Positions 1-8,850 of a stretch of DNA of 64,000 nucleotides are shown piece by piece. The notes under the pieces were generated by a model. That model saw nothing but the letters and a program-made list of their open reading frames with translations. It made no database searches and was not told the DNA's origin. Location of the stretch: assembly GCF_913777625.1 (NCBI RefSeq), contig NZ_CAJYTI010000023.1, positions 25,959-89,958 of the forward strand. Reading direction: 5' to 3'. The first letter of the stretch is position 1; the number at the start of each line of letters is the position of its first letter. Origin of the DNA: an uncultured Sphingomonas sp. (lineage in GTDB: Bacteria > Pseudomonadota > Alphaproteobacteria > Sphingomonadales > Sphingomonadaceae). The translations under genes and the position numbers were made by a program.

Positions 1-417
1 GCGCTGCCGGGCTGCGACGGCCCGACCGGGCTCGGGCTCGATGCGAAGAACGGCCGCCTGATCAGCGCCTGCGCCAACCGCAAGGCGGCCGTGGTCAGCC
101 TCGCAAGCCGGCGCCTTACCGCGCTCATCGATATCGGCGGCGGCCCCGACGCGGTGATCGTCGATGCGGCGCGTGGCTTCGCCTTCATCCCCTGTGGCCG
201 CGACGGGACGCTCGATCTGCTCTCGCTGCGCGCGCCCGGCGCGGTGCGCCGGATCGGCCGGGTAAAGACCGAAGTGGGCGCACGAACCGGCGCGCTCGAT
301 CCCCACAGCGGCGCGCTCTATCTGCCCACCGCCCGCTTCGCCGTGCCTGTGCCCGATACCGACCGGCCGGTGCCGCTGTCCGGCAGCTTCCATGTCCTGA
401 CCGTGCGGCCGGCGTGA
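1..417 (+). CDS. YncE-like beta-propeller protein, C-terminal part (5' end outside window)
   Basis: The reading frame is open from base 1 to a TGA at 415-417, so the start lies upstream of the window. The 138 visible residues contain repeated blade-like stretches (GPTGLGLDAKNGRLISAC, then GPDAVIVDAARGFAFIPC, then GALDPHSGALYLPTARF) typical of the YVTN/YncE seven-bladed propeller family. These are usually exported proteins of poorly defined function. The stop codon overlaps the GTG start of the following outer-membrane factor (GTGA), so it is probably the first visible gene of the efflux operon that follows. A periplasmic role linked to that pump is inference only; a signal peptide would be in the missing part. 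Confidence 0.75.
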   Translation, partial: ALPGCDGPTGLGLDAKNGRLISACANRKAAVVSLASRRLTALIDIGGGPDAVIVDAARGFAFIPCGRDGTLDLLSLRAPGAVRRIGRVKTEVGARTGALDPHSGALYLPTARFAVPVPDTDRPVPLSGSFHVLTVRPA

Positions 418-1814
418 ACGCACGACACACCCTTGGCTGCACCCTGCCGGCGCTGGCGCTGCTTGCGGGGTGCATGCGCTACCAGCCGGCCCCGGTCATC
501 CTGGGGGAGCGCGCGCAGGCATTGGCCGCCGCACAATTCGATCCGGCGGCGATCCAGGCCGACGCACGGCGAATCGCCCCCGATGCCGCCCCCGCGGGGC
601 TCGACCGGCTCGCCCTGTTCGCGGCGCTGCTGACGCGCGACCCGAAGATCGCCCAGGCCCGCGCCGCAATCGCCACCGCGGCGGCGGAAGCACGCTCGAG
701 CCGCCATGCGGTGGGGCCGACCTTCACGCTCAGCACCGAATACGCCCATGATCCCTCGGCGAGCTCGCCCTGGCTGCTCGGCGGCGCGGCAAACCTGCCG
801 CTTGATCGCGGGCAGCAGCGCCAGGCTCGGCTCGACCGGGCCGACCTCGCCGTGCTGATCGCCCGCGACGATTATGCCGAGACCGTGTGGAGCGAGCGGA
901 TGGCGCTGCGCCGCGCGTTGATCGACGGCGCGATCGCCGCGCGGCAGGTGGCGGCGGGCGAGGCGATCGCTACTCTGCACGCCCGCCAGATCGCCGCGCT
1001 CGAACGCCAGGCACAGGCCGGCGCTATTCCGGGGGCATCGCTCTCCCCCTATCGCGCGCTCCAGGCGCAGGAGCGGCGCGCGACCGAGGATGCGCGCAGT
1101 CGCCAGATCGCCGCGCGTGCAGCGATCGCGGGGCTGCTGGCGGTGCCGGTTGCCGCCTTGGCCGACCAGCCGATGGTCTGGCCGGAATTCGACAGACCAT
1201 CGGCCGAGCCGGCGGTGACGATCACCCCGGCGCTGCGGCTTCAGGCGGTCACCGCCCGCGCCGACGTGCTGCGCGCGCTCGCCACCTACGACCAGACCGA
1301 CGCCGATGTCCGGCTGGAGATCGCCCGGCAATATCCGACGATCAGCCTGGGCCCCGGCTATACCTGGGAGCGCGGCCTGGTGAAGCTGCCGCTGGCGATC
1401 AACCTCGCCCTGCCGAGCTTTGATCGCAACCGTGCCGCGATCCGCACTGCGCTCGCCAAGCGCGACGAGGCGGCGGCGGCGATCGACACGGTGCTCACGA
1501 CCGCGCAGGCCGAGATCGACGCCGCGCTGGTCGAACGTCGCGCCGCGATGGTGGCGCTCACCCGGTTACAGACTAGCGAACTGCCGCAACTCGATGCCGC
1601 CGCAGCGCAGGCCGAGGCCAGGCTGTCGCGCGGCCAGATCGCTCGCGCCGACTGGGTCGATGCGCAGATCGCGGCACAGACCGCCCGGCTCAATGCGCTC
1701 GATCTGCTGGCACGGGTGCAGACCGCCGAGGCCGCGCTCGAGAATGCATTGCGGCGCCCGATCGAGGGGCCGGAAACCAGGATCAGGCCGGACCGGCTGG
1801 AGGACGTACGATGA
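414..1814 (+). CDS. TolC-family outer membrane efflux lipoprotein (CusC/CzcC type)
   Basis: A 466-residue outer-membrane factor, the exit duct of a tripartite RND pump. The GTG start at 414 overlaps the upstream stop codon, indicating translational coupling. The N-terminus has a short hydrophobic segment ending in the lipobox LLAGC (about residues 16-20), so the mature protein should be lipid-anchored. The body is alanine/arginine/glutamine-rich with long helical stretches in two repeats (for example ALFAALLTRDPKIAQARAAI and the second half from about residue 270), as in the alpha-barrel of TolC proteins. It is followed by adaptor and pump genes with 4-bp and 1-bp overlaps. The family assignment is firm; the exported substrate cannot be read from the sequence, although the neighbouring pump resembles heavy-metal transporters. 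Confidence 0.88.
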   Translation: MNARHTLGCTLPALALLAGCMRYQPAPVILGERAQALAAAQFDPAAIQADARRIAPDAAPAGLDRLALFAALLTRDPKIAQARAAIATAAAEARSSRHAVGPTFTLSTEYAHDPSASSPWLLGGAANLPLDRGQQRQARLDRADLAVLIARDDYAETVWSERMALRRALIDGAIAARQVAAGEAIATLHARQIAALERQAQAGAIPGASLSPYRALQAQERRATEDARSRQIAARAAIAGLLAVPVAALADQPMVWPEFDRPSAEPAVTITPALRLQAVTARADVLRALATYDQTDADVRLEIARQYPTISLGPGYTWERGLVKLPLAINLALPSFDRNRAAIRTALAKRDEAAAAIDTVLTTAQAEIDAALVERRAAMVALTRLQTSELPQLDAAAAQAEARLSRGQIARADWVDAQIAAQTARLNALDLLARVQTAEAALENALRRPIEGPETRIRPDRLEDVR

Positions 1815-2785
1815 AGGGTGGAACTGCCGGCGCGCTGGCGCTGGGCAGCGCGGCGCTGGGCGCGTTGCTGATGTGGGTTGCGATGCCCGACAAGGACAAT
1901 GCCGAACGGGACGAGAAGAAGCCCGCCGCCGAGGCTGCCGCGCCGGCAGCCGGGCCGGTGCTGGATGCCGAGGCGCAGCGCGCCGCCGGAATCGTGATAG
2001 TGCCGGTTGCCGCAGCAAGCGCCAGCGGCGGCCGCACCGCCTATGCCCGGGCGATCGACCTCAGCCCGCTCGCCGCCCTTGCTGCAGACGCGGAAACGGC
2101 GCGGGCTGCGGTGGCAGCGTCGGCGCGCCAGCTCGAGCGGCTGACCGCGCTCGCCGGTGCGGACCAGAGCGCCGCGCAGCGCGACGTCGAGACGGCGCGC
2201 GCGCAGCTTGTCGCCGACCGTGCGCGCCTCGCACTCGCCTGTCGCAAGATCGGCCTCGATTTCGGTGCGGGGCTGGAGCGGATCGGCTGCAACGGTATCT
2301 CGATGCTTGTCCGGCAGGCAGCCACCGGCCAGGCCGCCTTGCTCCGCATCGACTCGACCAGCAGCACGCTGCCCGCCGGCGGCACTCTCCGCGTCGGCGA
2401 TATGGGCGTCACCGCACAGATCCTTGGCCCCGCCGTGGCGGCGGATGCCCAGCTGCAATCCGCAGGCGTGCTGGCGCTGGTGCGCGGTCCCCAGGCGGCG
2501 CAGCTCGGTGTCGGCCGCGTCCTGGCCGCCCAGCTTGGCAGCATTGGACAAAGCGGCGTGCTCGTCCCGCGCGCCGCGCTGATGCGGGCCGATGGCGGCA
2601 TGTTCGTCTATCGCCCGGCGAAGGACGGTCGCTTCATCCGCGTGGCACTCAGCGGTGCGGTGCCGCTCGACGGCGGGTGGTTCGTGCCCGGCGGCCCGCT
2701 GAAGCCCGGCGACAGGATCGTCGTGTCGGGCGCGACCACGCTGCTCGGCCTCGAACGCGCGCCCGTTCCGGCGGAAGCCGACTGA
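1811..2785 (+). CDS. RND efflux periplasmic adaptor subunit, reduced size
   Basis: A 324-residue membrane-fusion protein expected to link the inner-membrane pump to the outer-membrane duct. The ATG overlaps the previous stop (ATGA). An N-terminal hydrophobic segment (about residues 5-25) anchors or exports it, followed by a charged Ala/Lys/Glu linker. Around residues 85-150 there is a helical, Ala/Arg-rich stretch for the hairpin domain. The C-terminal third has the beta-barrel/membrane-proximal pattern (SGVLVPRAALMRADGGMFVY and LKPGDRIVVSGATTLLG) typical of CusB/HlyD proteins. At 324 residues it is clearly shorter than CusB-like adaptors (about 400), and I do not see a clean lipoyl motif pair, so part of the usual domain set is reduced. 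Its place between duct and pump genes supports the call. Confidence 0.83.
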   Translation: MKGGTAGALALGSAALGALLMWVAMPDKDNAERDEKKPAAEAAAPAAGPVLDAEAQRAAGIVIVPVAAASASGGRTAYARAIDLSPLAALAADAETARAAVAASARQLERLTALAGADQSAAQRDVETARAQLVADRARLALACRKIGLDFGAGLERIGCNGISMLVRQAATGQAALLRIDSTSSTLPAGGTLRVGDMGVTAQILGPAVAADAQLQSAGVLALVRGPQAAQLGVGRVLAAQLGSIGQSGVLVPRAALMRADGGMFVYRPAKDGRFIRVALSGAVPLDGGWFVPGGPLKPGDRIVVSGATTLLGLERAPVPAEAD

Positions 2786-5700
2786 TGCTGCACTGGATCG
2801 TCCGCCAGGCACTACGCTTCCCCTGGCTCATCGTCTTTCTCTCGGCACTGCTGCTGGTGCTCGGCGTGCAGACGGTGCGCCACGCCGCCTATGACGTCTT
2901 CCCCGAATTCGTGCCGCCTCAGGCGACGGTGCAGACCGAAGCGCCCGGCTATGTCGCCGAGCAGGTGGAGACACTCGTCACGCGCCCGATCGAGGCGATC
3001 GTCGGCGGCACCAACGGCGTCGAGACGGTGCGCTCCGAAACGATCCAGGGCCTCTCGGTGCTCACCATCACCTTCAAGGCCGGGATCGACCCGTTCCGCG
3101 CTCGGCAGCAGGTGGCCGAAGCGCTGGCCGACGCGCGCAGCCAGCTCCCCGCCAATGTCGGCACGCCGGTGATCACCCCGCTCACCTCCTCGACGATGGA
3201 CCTGCTCAAGATCGGCTTCGTCACCGACCGGCTGAGCCCGATGGCGCTGCGCGACCTCGTCCAGTGGACCGTGCGCCCCCGCCTGATCGCCGCCCCCGGC
3301 GTCGCCCGCGCCAATGTGTTCGGCGGCGACCGGCGACGGATCGAGGTGCGCGTCCGCCCCGCCGATCTGGTTGCGCGGCACGTCACCATCGCCGATGTCG
3401 CGGCGGCGACGCAGCGAGTGCTCGCGATCAACGGCGGCGGCTTTGCCGAGACGCCCAACCAGCGCATCCTGATCGCGCCGGACACCGGCAGCCTGACCCC
3501 GGCCGCCATCGCCAATACCGTCCTCACCGCCGGCAGCACCGGCGGCGGCCTGCGGATCGGCGACGTGGCCGACGTGGTGGAAGCCCCCGCGCCTGCGTTC
3601 GGCGATGCGCTGATCATGGGCCGGTCGGGCGTGCTGATGACGCTCTCCAGCCAATATGGCGCCAACACGCTCGACACCACCCGCACCGCCGAGGCCGCGC
3701 TGGCCGAGCTGATGCCCGCGCTCAAGGCACAGGGCGTCACCGTCTATCCGGCGATGCACCGCCCGGCCAATTTCATCGAGACGGCACTGGCCGGCATCGA
3801 ACGCGACCTGCTGATCGGCGCGGCGATGATCGCGCTGGTGCTGCTGCTGTTCCTGCGCGACCTGCGCGTGGCGGCGATCACCTTCCTCTCGATCCCGCTG
3901 TCGCTGCTCGCCGCGCTGATGATCCTCGATTGGGCCGGCCAGACGATCAACACGATGACGCTGGGCGGCCTGGCGGTCGCGCTGGGCGTGGTGATCGACG
4001 ATGCGATCGTCGACATCGAGAATATCGTCCGCCGCCTGCGCGAGGCGCCCGAGGGCGCCGATCGCCGCGCGCTGATCGCCGAGGCCTCGGTCGAGGTGCG
4101 CGGGCCGGTGGTCTACGCCACCTTCGTGCTGGCGCTGACCATCCTGCCGATCCTGTTCCTCACCGGGCTGCAGGGCGCCTTCTTCGCCCCGCTCGCGCTG
4201 GCTTTCCTGCTGGCGACGCTGGCCTCGCTGGTGGTGGCGATGACGGTAACGCCGGCGCTGGCCCTGCTGTTGCTCGGGCGCGGCACGCCGCATGCCGAGC
4301 CGCGGCTGCTCACCCGCTTCAAGGACTGGCACGGCCGCGCCACGGGACGGCTGCTGCGCTTTCCGGCGGCGATCGCGCTGGCCACCGCGGGGATCGGCGT
4401 CGCGGCGCTGCTGGTCGCGGCGCAGTTCGGCGGCGAGCTGCTGCCGGCGTTCCGCGAGCGCCATTATGTGCTGCAGCTGACCGGCCCCGCCGGCGCCTCG
4501 CTCGACTGGATGCGGCGCACCGGCACCGGCGTCTCGCGCGCGCTGCTGGCGCTGCCGGAGGTGCTGAGCGTCGAGGAACAGATCGGCCGCGCCGAGGCGG
4601 GCGAGGACACCTGGGGCCCCAACCGCGCCGAATTCCATGTCCGGCTGAAACCGGTGAGCGGCGCAGGCGAGGATGCCGCGCTGGGCAGGATCCGCGCGCT
4701 GCTGGCCAAGGTGCCGGCGGTGCAGAGCGAAGTCACCACCTTCCTCGGCGACCGCATCGGCGAGTCCCTCTCGGGCGAGACCGCCGCGGTGTCGGTAAGC
4801 GTGATGGGTGCCGATCTCGACACGCTCGATCGCGTCGCCGGCGCGGTCGCGGGGGTGCTCCGCGCCACGCCGGGGGCTGCCGATGTGCAGGTGAAGCTGC
4901 AACCGGGAACGCCGGTGCTCCGCGTCGCGCTGGATGCCCAGCGGATGGCGGTGCGCGGGATCGATCCCGCCGGGGCTGCCCAGGCGATCGAGGCGGTGTT
5001 CGAGGGCGTGCCGGCGGGCCAGCTCACGCTTGCCGATCGCATCGTACCCGCCGTCATCACCGTGCCGACGGCATTGCGGCAGGATCCCGAGGCGATCGGC
5101 GCGATGCTGGTGCGCGGCGCTGCCGACCAGGCCGTGCCGCTCGAGCAGATCGCCACGATCGGGCTGGAGGAAGGCCGCACCACGATCGCGCACGAAGGCG
5201 GCCAGCGGCGGCAGGTAGTGACGGCCAATGTCCGCTCGGCCGACGTCTCCGGCTTCGTCGCCGCGGCGCGCGCCAAGGCGGCGGGGCTGACGCTGCCGCC
5301 GGGGGTCTATCTTTCCTGGGGCGGGGCAGCCGAGGCGCAGGCGGCAGCGGCGCGGCAGCTGGCCGGCCATGTCGCGCTGGCGGCGATGGCGATCGTCGCG
5401 CTGCTGATCCTCGCCTTTCGCGGGGTGAGGCCGGCGCTGCTCATCCTCGCCGGCATGCCGCTGGCGATGGCGGGCGGGGTGGCCGCGGTGGCGCTGGGCG
5501 GCGGCGTGCTGTCGCTCGGCGCCTTGGTCGGCTTCGTGACACTGTTCGGGATTTCGGCGCGCAACGCGATCCTGCTGGTCGCCCATGCCGATCATTTGGT
5601 CGATCAGCAAGGCGCTGCCTGGAACACCGAGACGCTGCTCCGCGCGGTGCGGGAGCGGGTGACGCCGATCCTGATGACCGCCCTGATCACCGCCTTCGGC

Positions 5701-5853
5701 CTGCTGCCGCTCGCGCTGGAGAGCGGCCAGGCCGGACGTGAGGTGCAGGGGCCGATGGCGGTGGTGATCCTCGGCGGGCTGTTCAGCTCGCTGGTGCTGA
5801 CGCTACTGCTGCTGCCCGCGCTGATGTGGCGGTGGCGGAGATCCGCAGACTAG
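2785..5853 (+). CDS. RND efflux pump, CusA/CzcA-like inner membrane transporter
   Basis: A 1022-residue proton-driven RND pump. The ATG at 2785 shares one base with the adaptor stop (TGATG); the reading frame is open much further upstream, but those codons lie inside the two preceding genes. The protein begins with a typical first membrane segment (FPWLIVFLSALLLVLGVQTV), then a large periplasmic domain, TM2-6, a second periplasmic domain and TM8-12. TM4 carries GVVIDDAIVDIEN at about residues 400-412, the place of the proton-relay acidic residues. This version resembles CusA/CzcA heavy-metal pumps more than multidrug pumps, so metal-ion export is the best guess, but the substrate is unproven. 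It is the last gene before a hairpin and a palindromic repeat. Confidence 0.9.
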   Translation: MLHWIVRQALRFPWLIVFLSALLLVLGVQTVRHAAYDVFPEFVPPQATVQTEAPGYVAEQVETLVTRPIEAIVGGTNGVETVRSETIQGLSVLTITFKAGIDPFRARQQVAEALADARSQLPANVGTPVITPLTSSTMDLLKIGFVTDRLSPMALRDLVQWTVRPRLIAAPGVARANVFGGDRRRIEVRVRPADLVARHVTIADVAAATQRVLAINGGGFAETPNQRILIAPDTGSLTPAAIANTVLTAGSTGGGLRIGDVADVVEAPAPAFGDALIMGRSGVLMTLSSQYGANTLDTTRTAEAALAELMPALKAQGVTVYPAMHRPANFIETALAGIERDLLIGAAMIALVLLLFLRDLRVAAITFLSIPLSLLAALMILDWAGQTINTMTLGGLAVALGVVIDDAIVDIENIVRRLREAPEGADRRALIAEASVEVRGPVVYATFVLALTILPILFLTGLQGAFFAPLALAFLLATLASLVVAMTVTPALALLLLGRGTPHAEPRLLTRFKDWHGRATGRLLRFPAAIALATAGIGVAALLVAAQFGGELLPAFRERHYVLQLTGPAGASLDWMRRTGTGVSRALLALPEVLSVEEQIGRAEAGEDTWGPNRAEFHVRLKPVSGAGEDAALGRIRALLAKVPAVQSEVTTFLGDRIGESLSGETAAVSVSVMGADLDTLDRVAGAVAGVLRATPGAADVQVKLQPGTPVLRVALDAQRMAVRGIDPAGAAQAIEAVFEGVPAGQLTLADRIVPAVITVPTALRQDPEAIGAMLVRGAADQAVPLEQIATIGLEEGRTTIAHEGGQRRQVVTANVRSADVSGFVAAARAKAAGLTLPPGVYLSWGGAAEAQAAAARQLAGHVALAAMAIVALLILAFRGVRPALLILAGMPLAMAGGVAAVALGGGVLSLGALVGFVTLFGISARNAILLVAHADHLVDQQGAAWNTETLLRAVRERVTPILMTALITAFGLLPLALESGQAGREVQGPMAVVILGGLFSSLVLTLLLLPALMWRWRRSAD

Positions 5854-5854
5854 G

Positions 5855-5876
5855 CCCCTCCTCCTCGGAGGAGGGG
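5855..5876. terminator. Perfect 10-bp hairpin after the RND operon
   Basis: The arms CCCCTCCTCC (5855-5864) and GGAGGAGGGG (5867-5876) are perfectly complementary with a 2-nt gap, beginning one base after the pump's stop codon. There is no T-tract, so it may stabilise the 3' end or act as part of the repeat element that follows rather than as a classical intrinsic terminator. It lies between convergent genes. Confidence 0.6.
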
Positions 5877-6002
5877 TTGGGGGTGGAGGGATGCCAGAAC
5901 GCACGTTGGTCTCTGCGAGACTCTGCCCCACCCCAACCCCGCATCAGGTGAACAGCGCCCCGCGCTGTTCAGGCCATGCCGGGGGCATGGCCGGCCTGAT
6001 GC
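5873..6002. repeat. Multi-armed palindromic intergenic element
   Basis: Between the convergent pump and TBDR genes several inverted repeats are nested. GGGGTTGGGGGTGG (5873-5886) matches CCACCCCAACCCC (5928-5940) with one bulged base and encloses a small hairpin GTCTC-TGC-GAGAC (5909-5921). Next comes a three-way junction: outer arms GCATCAGG (5941-5948) and CCTGATGC (5995-6002), with two perfect hairpins inside, TGAACAGCGC/GCGCTGTTCA (5949-5971) and GGCCATGCC/GGCATGGCC (5972-5992). This resembles a REP/BOX-type intergenic repeat, but no other copy was seen in this window. It may also serve as a bidirectional transcription end. Confidence 0.7.
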
Positions 6003-6029
6003 GCCTGAAGGGGAGGGGATTGAAAGCCC

Positions 6030-8480
6030 TCAGAACTTCACCCGCATGTCGACCAGGAACGAGCGCGGCGGCAGGAAGCTGAACTGGTCGCCCTGGCCAT
6101 AGCCGGTCTGATAGCTGGTCCCGCTGACCGTCGTCGTCGGCGCGCCCGAGCCGCTGTTCGCGATCGCGGTGATCGCCCGGCTGTTGAACACGTTCGAAAC
6201 GGTTGCCCCAAGCCGAAGATGCTGGCCGATGTCCTGGCTCACCGAGGCGGTGCCGATGCCATAGGGGCGGATGCGATAGAGCCGCGGTCCCGGCGCGCCG
6301 CTGAATTCGGTGGCATATTGCGGGCCGGTGATCTTCTGGTCGAACGACAGGCGGAAGCCGTTCTTGGCGTAGACGAAGCCCGCCGCCGCCGTGGTGAACG
6401 GTGCCTTGGCGATCTGCGCGTCGGTCTGCACGCTGTGCGCATAGTTGTACGAGCCGTTGGCGAACAGCGTCAGCCCATGCACCGGCATCACGCTCGCGCC
6501 GCCCTCGACGCCCTTGTAGTGCACCCGGCCGATGTTCACGAGCAGCGTCGTGTCGCAGCCCACCGTGGTGCAGGTGCCGATCTTGTTGTTGACGTCGATG
6601 ATATAGGCATCGGCGTCCAGCGACACCTTGGCGCCGTGCCAGACGGTGCCGACCTGATAGTTGGTCGTGGTCTGCGGCTTGAGTGCATCCAGCGCGGTCG
6701 AAAGGCTGCCCGAAGCCGAATAGAAGCTCGACAGGTCCGGCACATACATGCCCTGGGCATATTGGCCGTAGAAGGACCAGCTGGGCGTCACCCGCCAGTT
6801 GGCGGTGAGGAAGGGCAGCGTCTTGGTCCAGGTCGCGCTGGTGTCGAGCGGCGCGCGCGTCTTCTGGTTGAGCGCCGCGTCGACGCCGCGGGTGAAGTGG
6901 ACATATTTCACGCCCGGGGTGATCGACACCCCGTCGACCGGCCGGATCTCCAGCTCGCCGAACAGCTGATACTGGTTCCAGGTCGAATGCTGGACGAAGT
7001 TGATGTTCGCCTGGGAAATCGGCGGCAGCGCATTGGCGGCGGCGGTGCCGCTGCCGTTGTTGAACTTCTCGTTGAAGCTCGGCAGGCCGGTGGTGCGATC
7101 GAGATCGAAATTGTGCCGGTCGGTCACGGCATATTCGTACCAGCCGCCGACCCGCAGCTTGCCCAAGCCGAAGTCGTAATCGACCTGGCCGATATAGCCG
7201 AACACGCGGTACTTGTTCAGCTTGTTGTAGCCCAGGATATCAGTCGCCGGGCCGTTCACCGCCTTGTAGGGCGAGGCCGCGGTGCCCGCGCCGGTGAAGC
7301 CGGTCACCACCGTGCCGGTGTTCCCGGACAGCGTGTTGTTGGTGTAGCCGTACATGTACGCGCGATTGTCCATCGACACGCCGCTGCCGAGCTGGGTCTG
7401 CAGGCGCAGATAGGAGAAGTCGGTCGTCTTGTCGGTGCGATTGTAGCGCCAATAATCCTGCTGGGTGGGATCGTTGCCCATCCCGTAATTCCTGCCATAG
7501 ACGCCGATCTGCGAGGTCGCCGCACAGTTCTCGCCGGTCAGCTGGGTAAGCGGCTGGCCGTCGGTGCCCAGCGCCGCGTTGGCGAAGCCCGTCACGCCCT
7601 TGGTCGCGCTGCCGCAGCTCGCGCCCTTCAGCACGTCCGACTGATAGTAGAAGTTGCGGTTCCAGCTGCTCATCACCGTCAGCGTGTTGGCCGTGCCGAT
7701 CGGCACTACCGCCTTGCCGAACAGGTTCTTGGAGCCCACCGGCGACCAAGTCAGCGCGCCATCGGATTCGAGATACTGGCCGGCCAGCACGAAGCGCGCG
7801 CCGCCCAGCTTCTCGATCCGGCCGCTCTGCACCTCGGCCCGGCCGATGAAGCTGTTCCAGTTGCCGAGAATCGCCTCGGCTTGGCCGCCGGCCGTGTCGC
7901 TCACCGCGCGCGAGTAGAGATTGACGTTGCCGCCATAGGTCGCCTGGCCGAGCTGGCTGGCGTTGCCGGGGCCACGATCGACCACCACCGTCTCGATCGT
8001 ATTCGAGGGGAAGAAGGCGGTGGAGTGGTGCGTCGGGTTGTTGGTGTCGGCGAAGGGAATCGAATCGTAGGTGACGTTGTATTCGCCGTCCTGGAAGCCG
8101 CGGATCGTCACCTTGGTCTCGGAAAAGCCGAAGCCGTTGCCCGCGCCCGACAGCGACACGCCCGGCGTCAGCAGCACCAGCGTGTTGAAGTCCGCGGTCG
8201 GGATCGCGTGATCGATATAGTCGCGGCCTACCGCCGATTGCGGCTGGGTGGTGGCGAGCGACACGGTCAGCGGCGCGGCTTCCGCCGTGCGCGACCCGGT
8301 GACGATGATGTCCGAGGACGTGAGCGACTGCTTGTCGTTCGCCTGGCCCGCCTGGTTGGCGCTGCTGGTCTGGTCGGCAGGTGGTGCGGGCGGGTTCTTG
8401 TCCGGGTCCGCATGGGCAAGGGCCGGAAGCAGGATCGCGCCTGCGGCAAGCAGGGCGGCGCGCGACGAAAGCAGTTTCAT
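6030..8480 (-). CDS. TonB-dependent outer membrane receptor
   Basis: An 816-residue receptor that should import a scarce nutrient (iron chelate, vitamin or sugar) across the outer membrane with TonB energy. I start it at the ATG at 8480 because GAGGAAG lies just upstream and the signal peptide MKLLSSRAALLAAGAILLPALAHA follows immediately; longer reading frames lack a ribosome site. After the signal are a low-complexity Asp/Pro/Gln linker, the TonB-box-like SSDIIVTGSR (about residues 55-65), a plug domain (VTIRGFQDGEYNVTYDSIPF) and a 22-strand barrel ending in the aromatic FLVDMRVKF. There is no N-terminal STN signalling domain. The small PepSY-type protein and the two-component system next to it resemble iron-uptake neighbourhoods; the ligand itself is unknown. 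Confidence 0.9.
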   Translation of the reverse strand: MKLLSSRAALLAAGAILLPALAHADPDKNPPAPPADQTSSANQAGQANDKQSLTSSDIIVTGSRTAEAAPLTVSLATTQPQSAVGRDYIDHAIPTADFNTLVLLTPGVSLSGAGNGFGFSETKVTIRGFQDGEYNVTYDSIPFADTNNPTHHSTAFFPSNTIETVVVDRGPGNASQLGQATYGGNVNLYSRAVSDTAGGQAEAILGNWNSFIGRAEVQSGRIEKLGGARFVLAGQYLESDGALTWSPVGSKNLFGKAVVPIGTANTLTVMSSWNRNFYYQSDVLKGASCGSATKGVTGFANAALGTDGQPLTQLTGENCAATSQIGVYGRNYGMGNDPTQQDYWRYNRTDKTTDFSYLRLQTQLGSGVSMDNRAYMYGYTNNTLSGNTGTVVTGFTGAGTAASPYKAVNGPATDILGYNKLNKYRVFGYIGQVDYDFGLGKLRVGGWYEYAVTDRHNFDLDRTTGLPSFNEKFNNGSGTAAANALPPISQANINFVQHSTWNQYQLFGELEIRPVDGVSITPGVKYVHFTRGVDAALNQKTRAPLDTSATWTKTLPFLTANWRVTPSWSFYGQYAQGMYVPDLSSFYSASGSLSTALDALKPQTTTNYQVGTVWHGAKVSLDADAYIIDVNNKIGTCTTVGCDTTLLVNIGRVHYKGVEGGASVMPVHGLTLFANGSYNYAHSVQTDAQIAKAPFTTAAAGFVYAKNGFRLSFDQKITGPQYATEFSGAPGPRLYRIRPYGIGTASVSQDIGQHLRLGATVSNVFNSRAITAIANSGSGAPTTTVSGTSYQTGYGQGDQFSFLPPRSFLVDMRVKF

Positions 8481-8850
8481 GGTCTTCCTCATCATCGGCT
8501 GAAGTTCATGGGCTGGGCACGGCCGTTCCGCCGCTGCGAGGCGGACACCATGGGCGCGCGACCGCGCGCGGCGATCCGCATGCGCGGCCGCCGCCAGAGC
8601 GCTGGCAATCATCGATGCTTCCCCTTTTCCCCAGTTCCCGGCCGGTCGGGTCCGCCGCCGGGTGCACCGTCCGGCTAGGTCTGGCCGATGACGTCTCTGT
8701 TACGATCGGGTGTGGATCGGACCCGAAAGCGGCTACATTGCAAACTTAGAATGTTCCGATCATCCCGCTGTCATCGTCGCCATGCCACAAGCGGCGCGGC
8801 GACGGGCCCCGCTCCGACCGCCTCCATCCACCTCGCAGGAAAGACCGTCG
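8481..8850. other. Divergent intergenic region, promoters not resolved
   Basis: These 370 bases separate the minus-strand TBDR and the plus-strand PepSY-type gene and must hold both promoters. The right half is less GC-rich and contains TTGCAA (near 8737) and TTACGAT (near 8700), but I could not pair these confidently as -35/-10 boxes. No convincing gene or operator palindrome was seen. Confidence 0.4.

Noticed and set aside
1420..2784. Extended N-terminus of the first RND pump
   Set aside because: The frame stays open upstream but runs through the duct and adaptor genes in another frame; the normal TM1 start follows the ATG at 2785.
2812..5610. 932-codon frame antisense to the RND pump
   Set aside because: The composition is low complexity (Arg/Gln/Asp/His-rich) as expected from reading GC-rich coding sequence backwards; the sense frame is an intact pump.
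8675..8700. CGTCTCT-like -10 element upstream of the PepSY-type gene
   Set aside because: No GGAA-type -35 box lies 16 bases upstream, so it does not match the ECF promoter pair found at 18669 and 20337.
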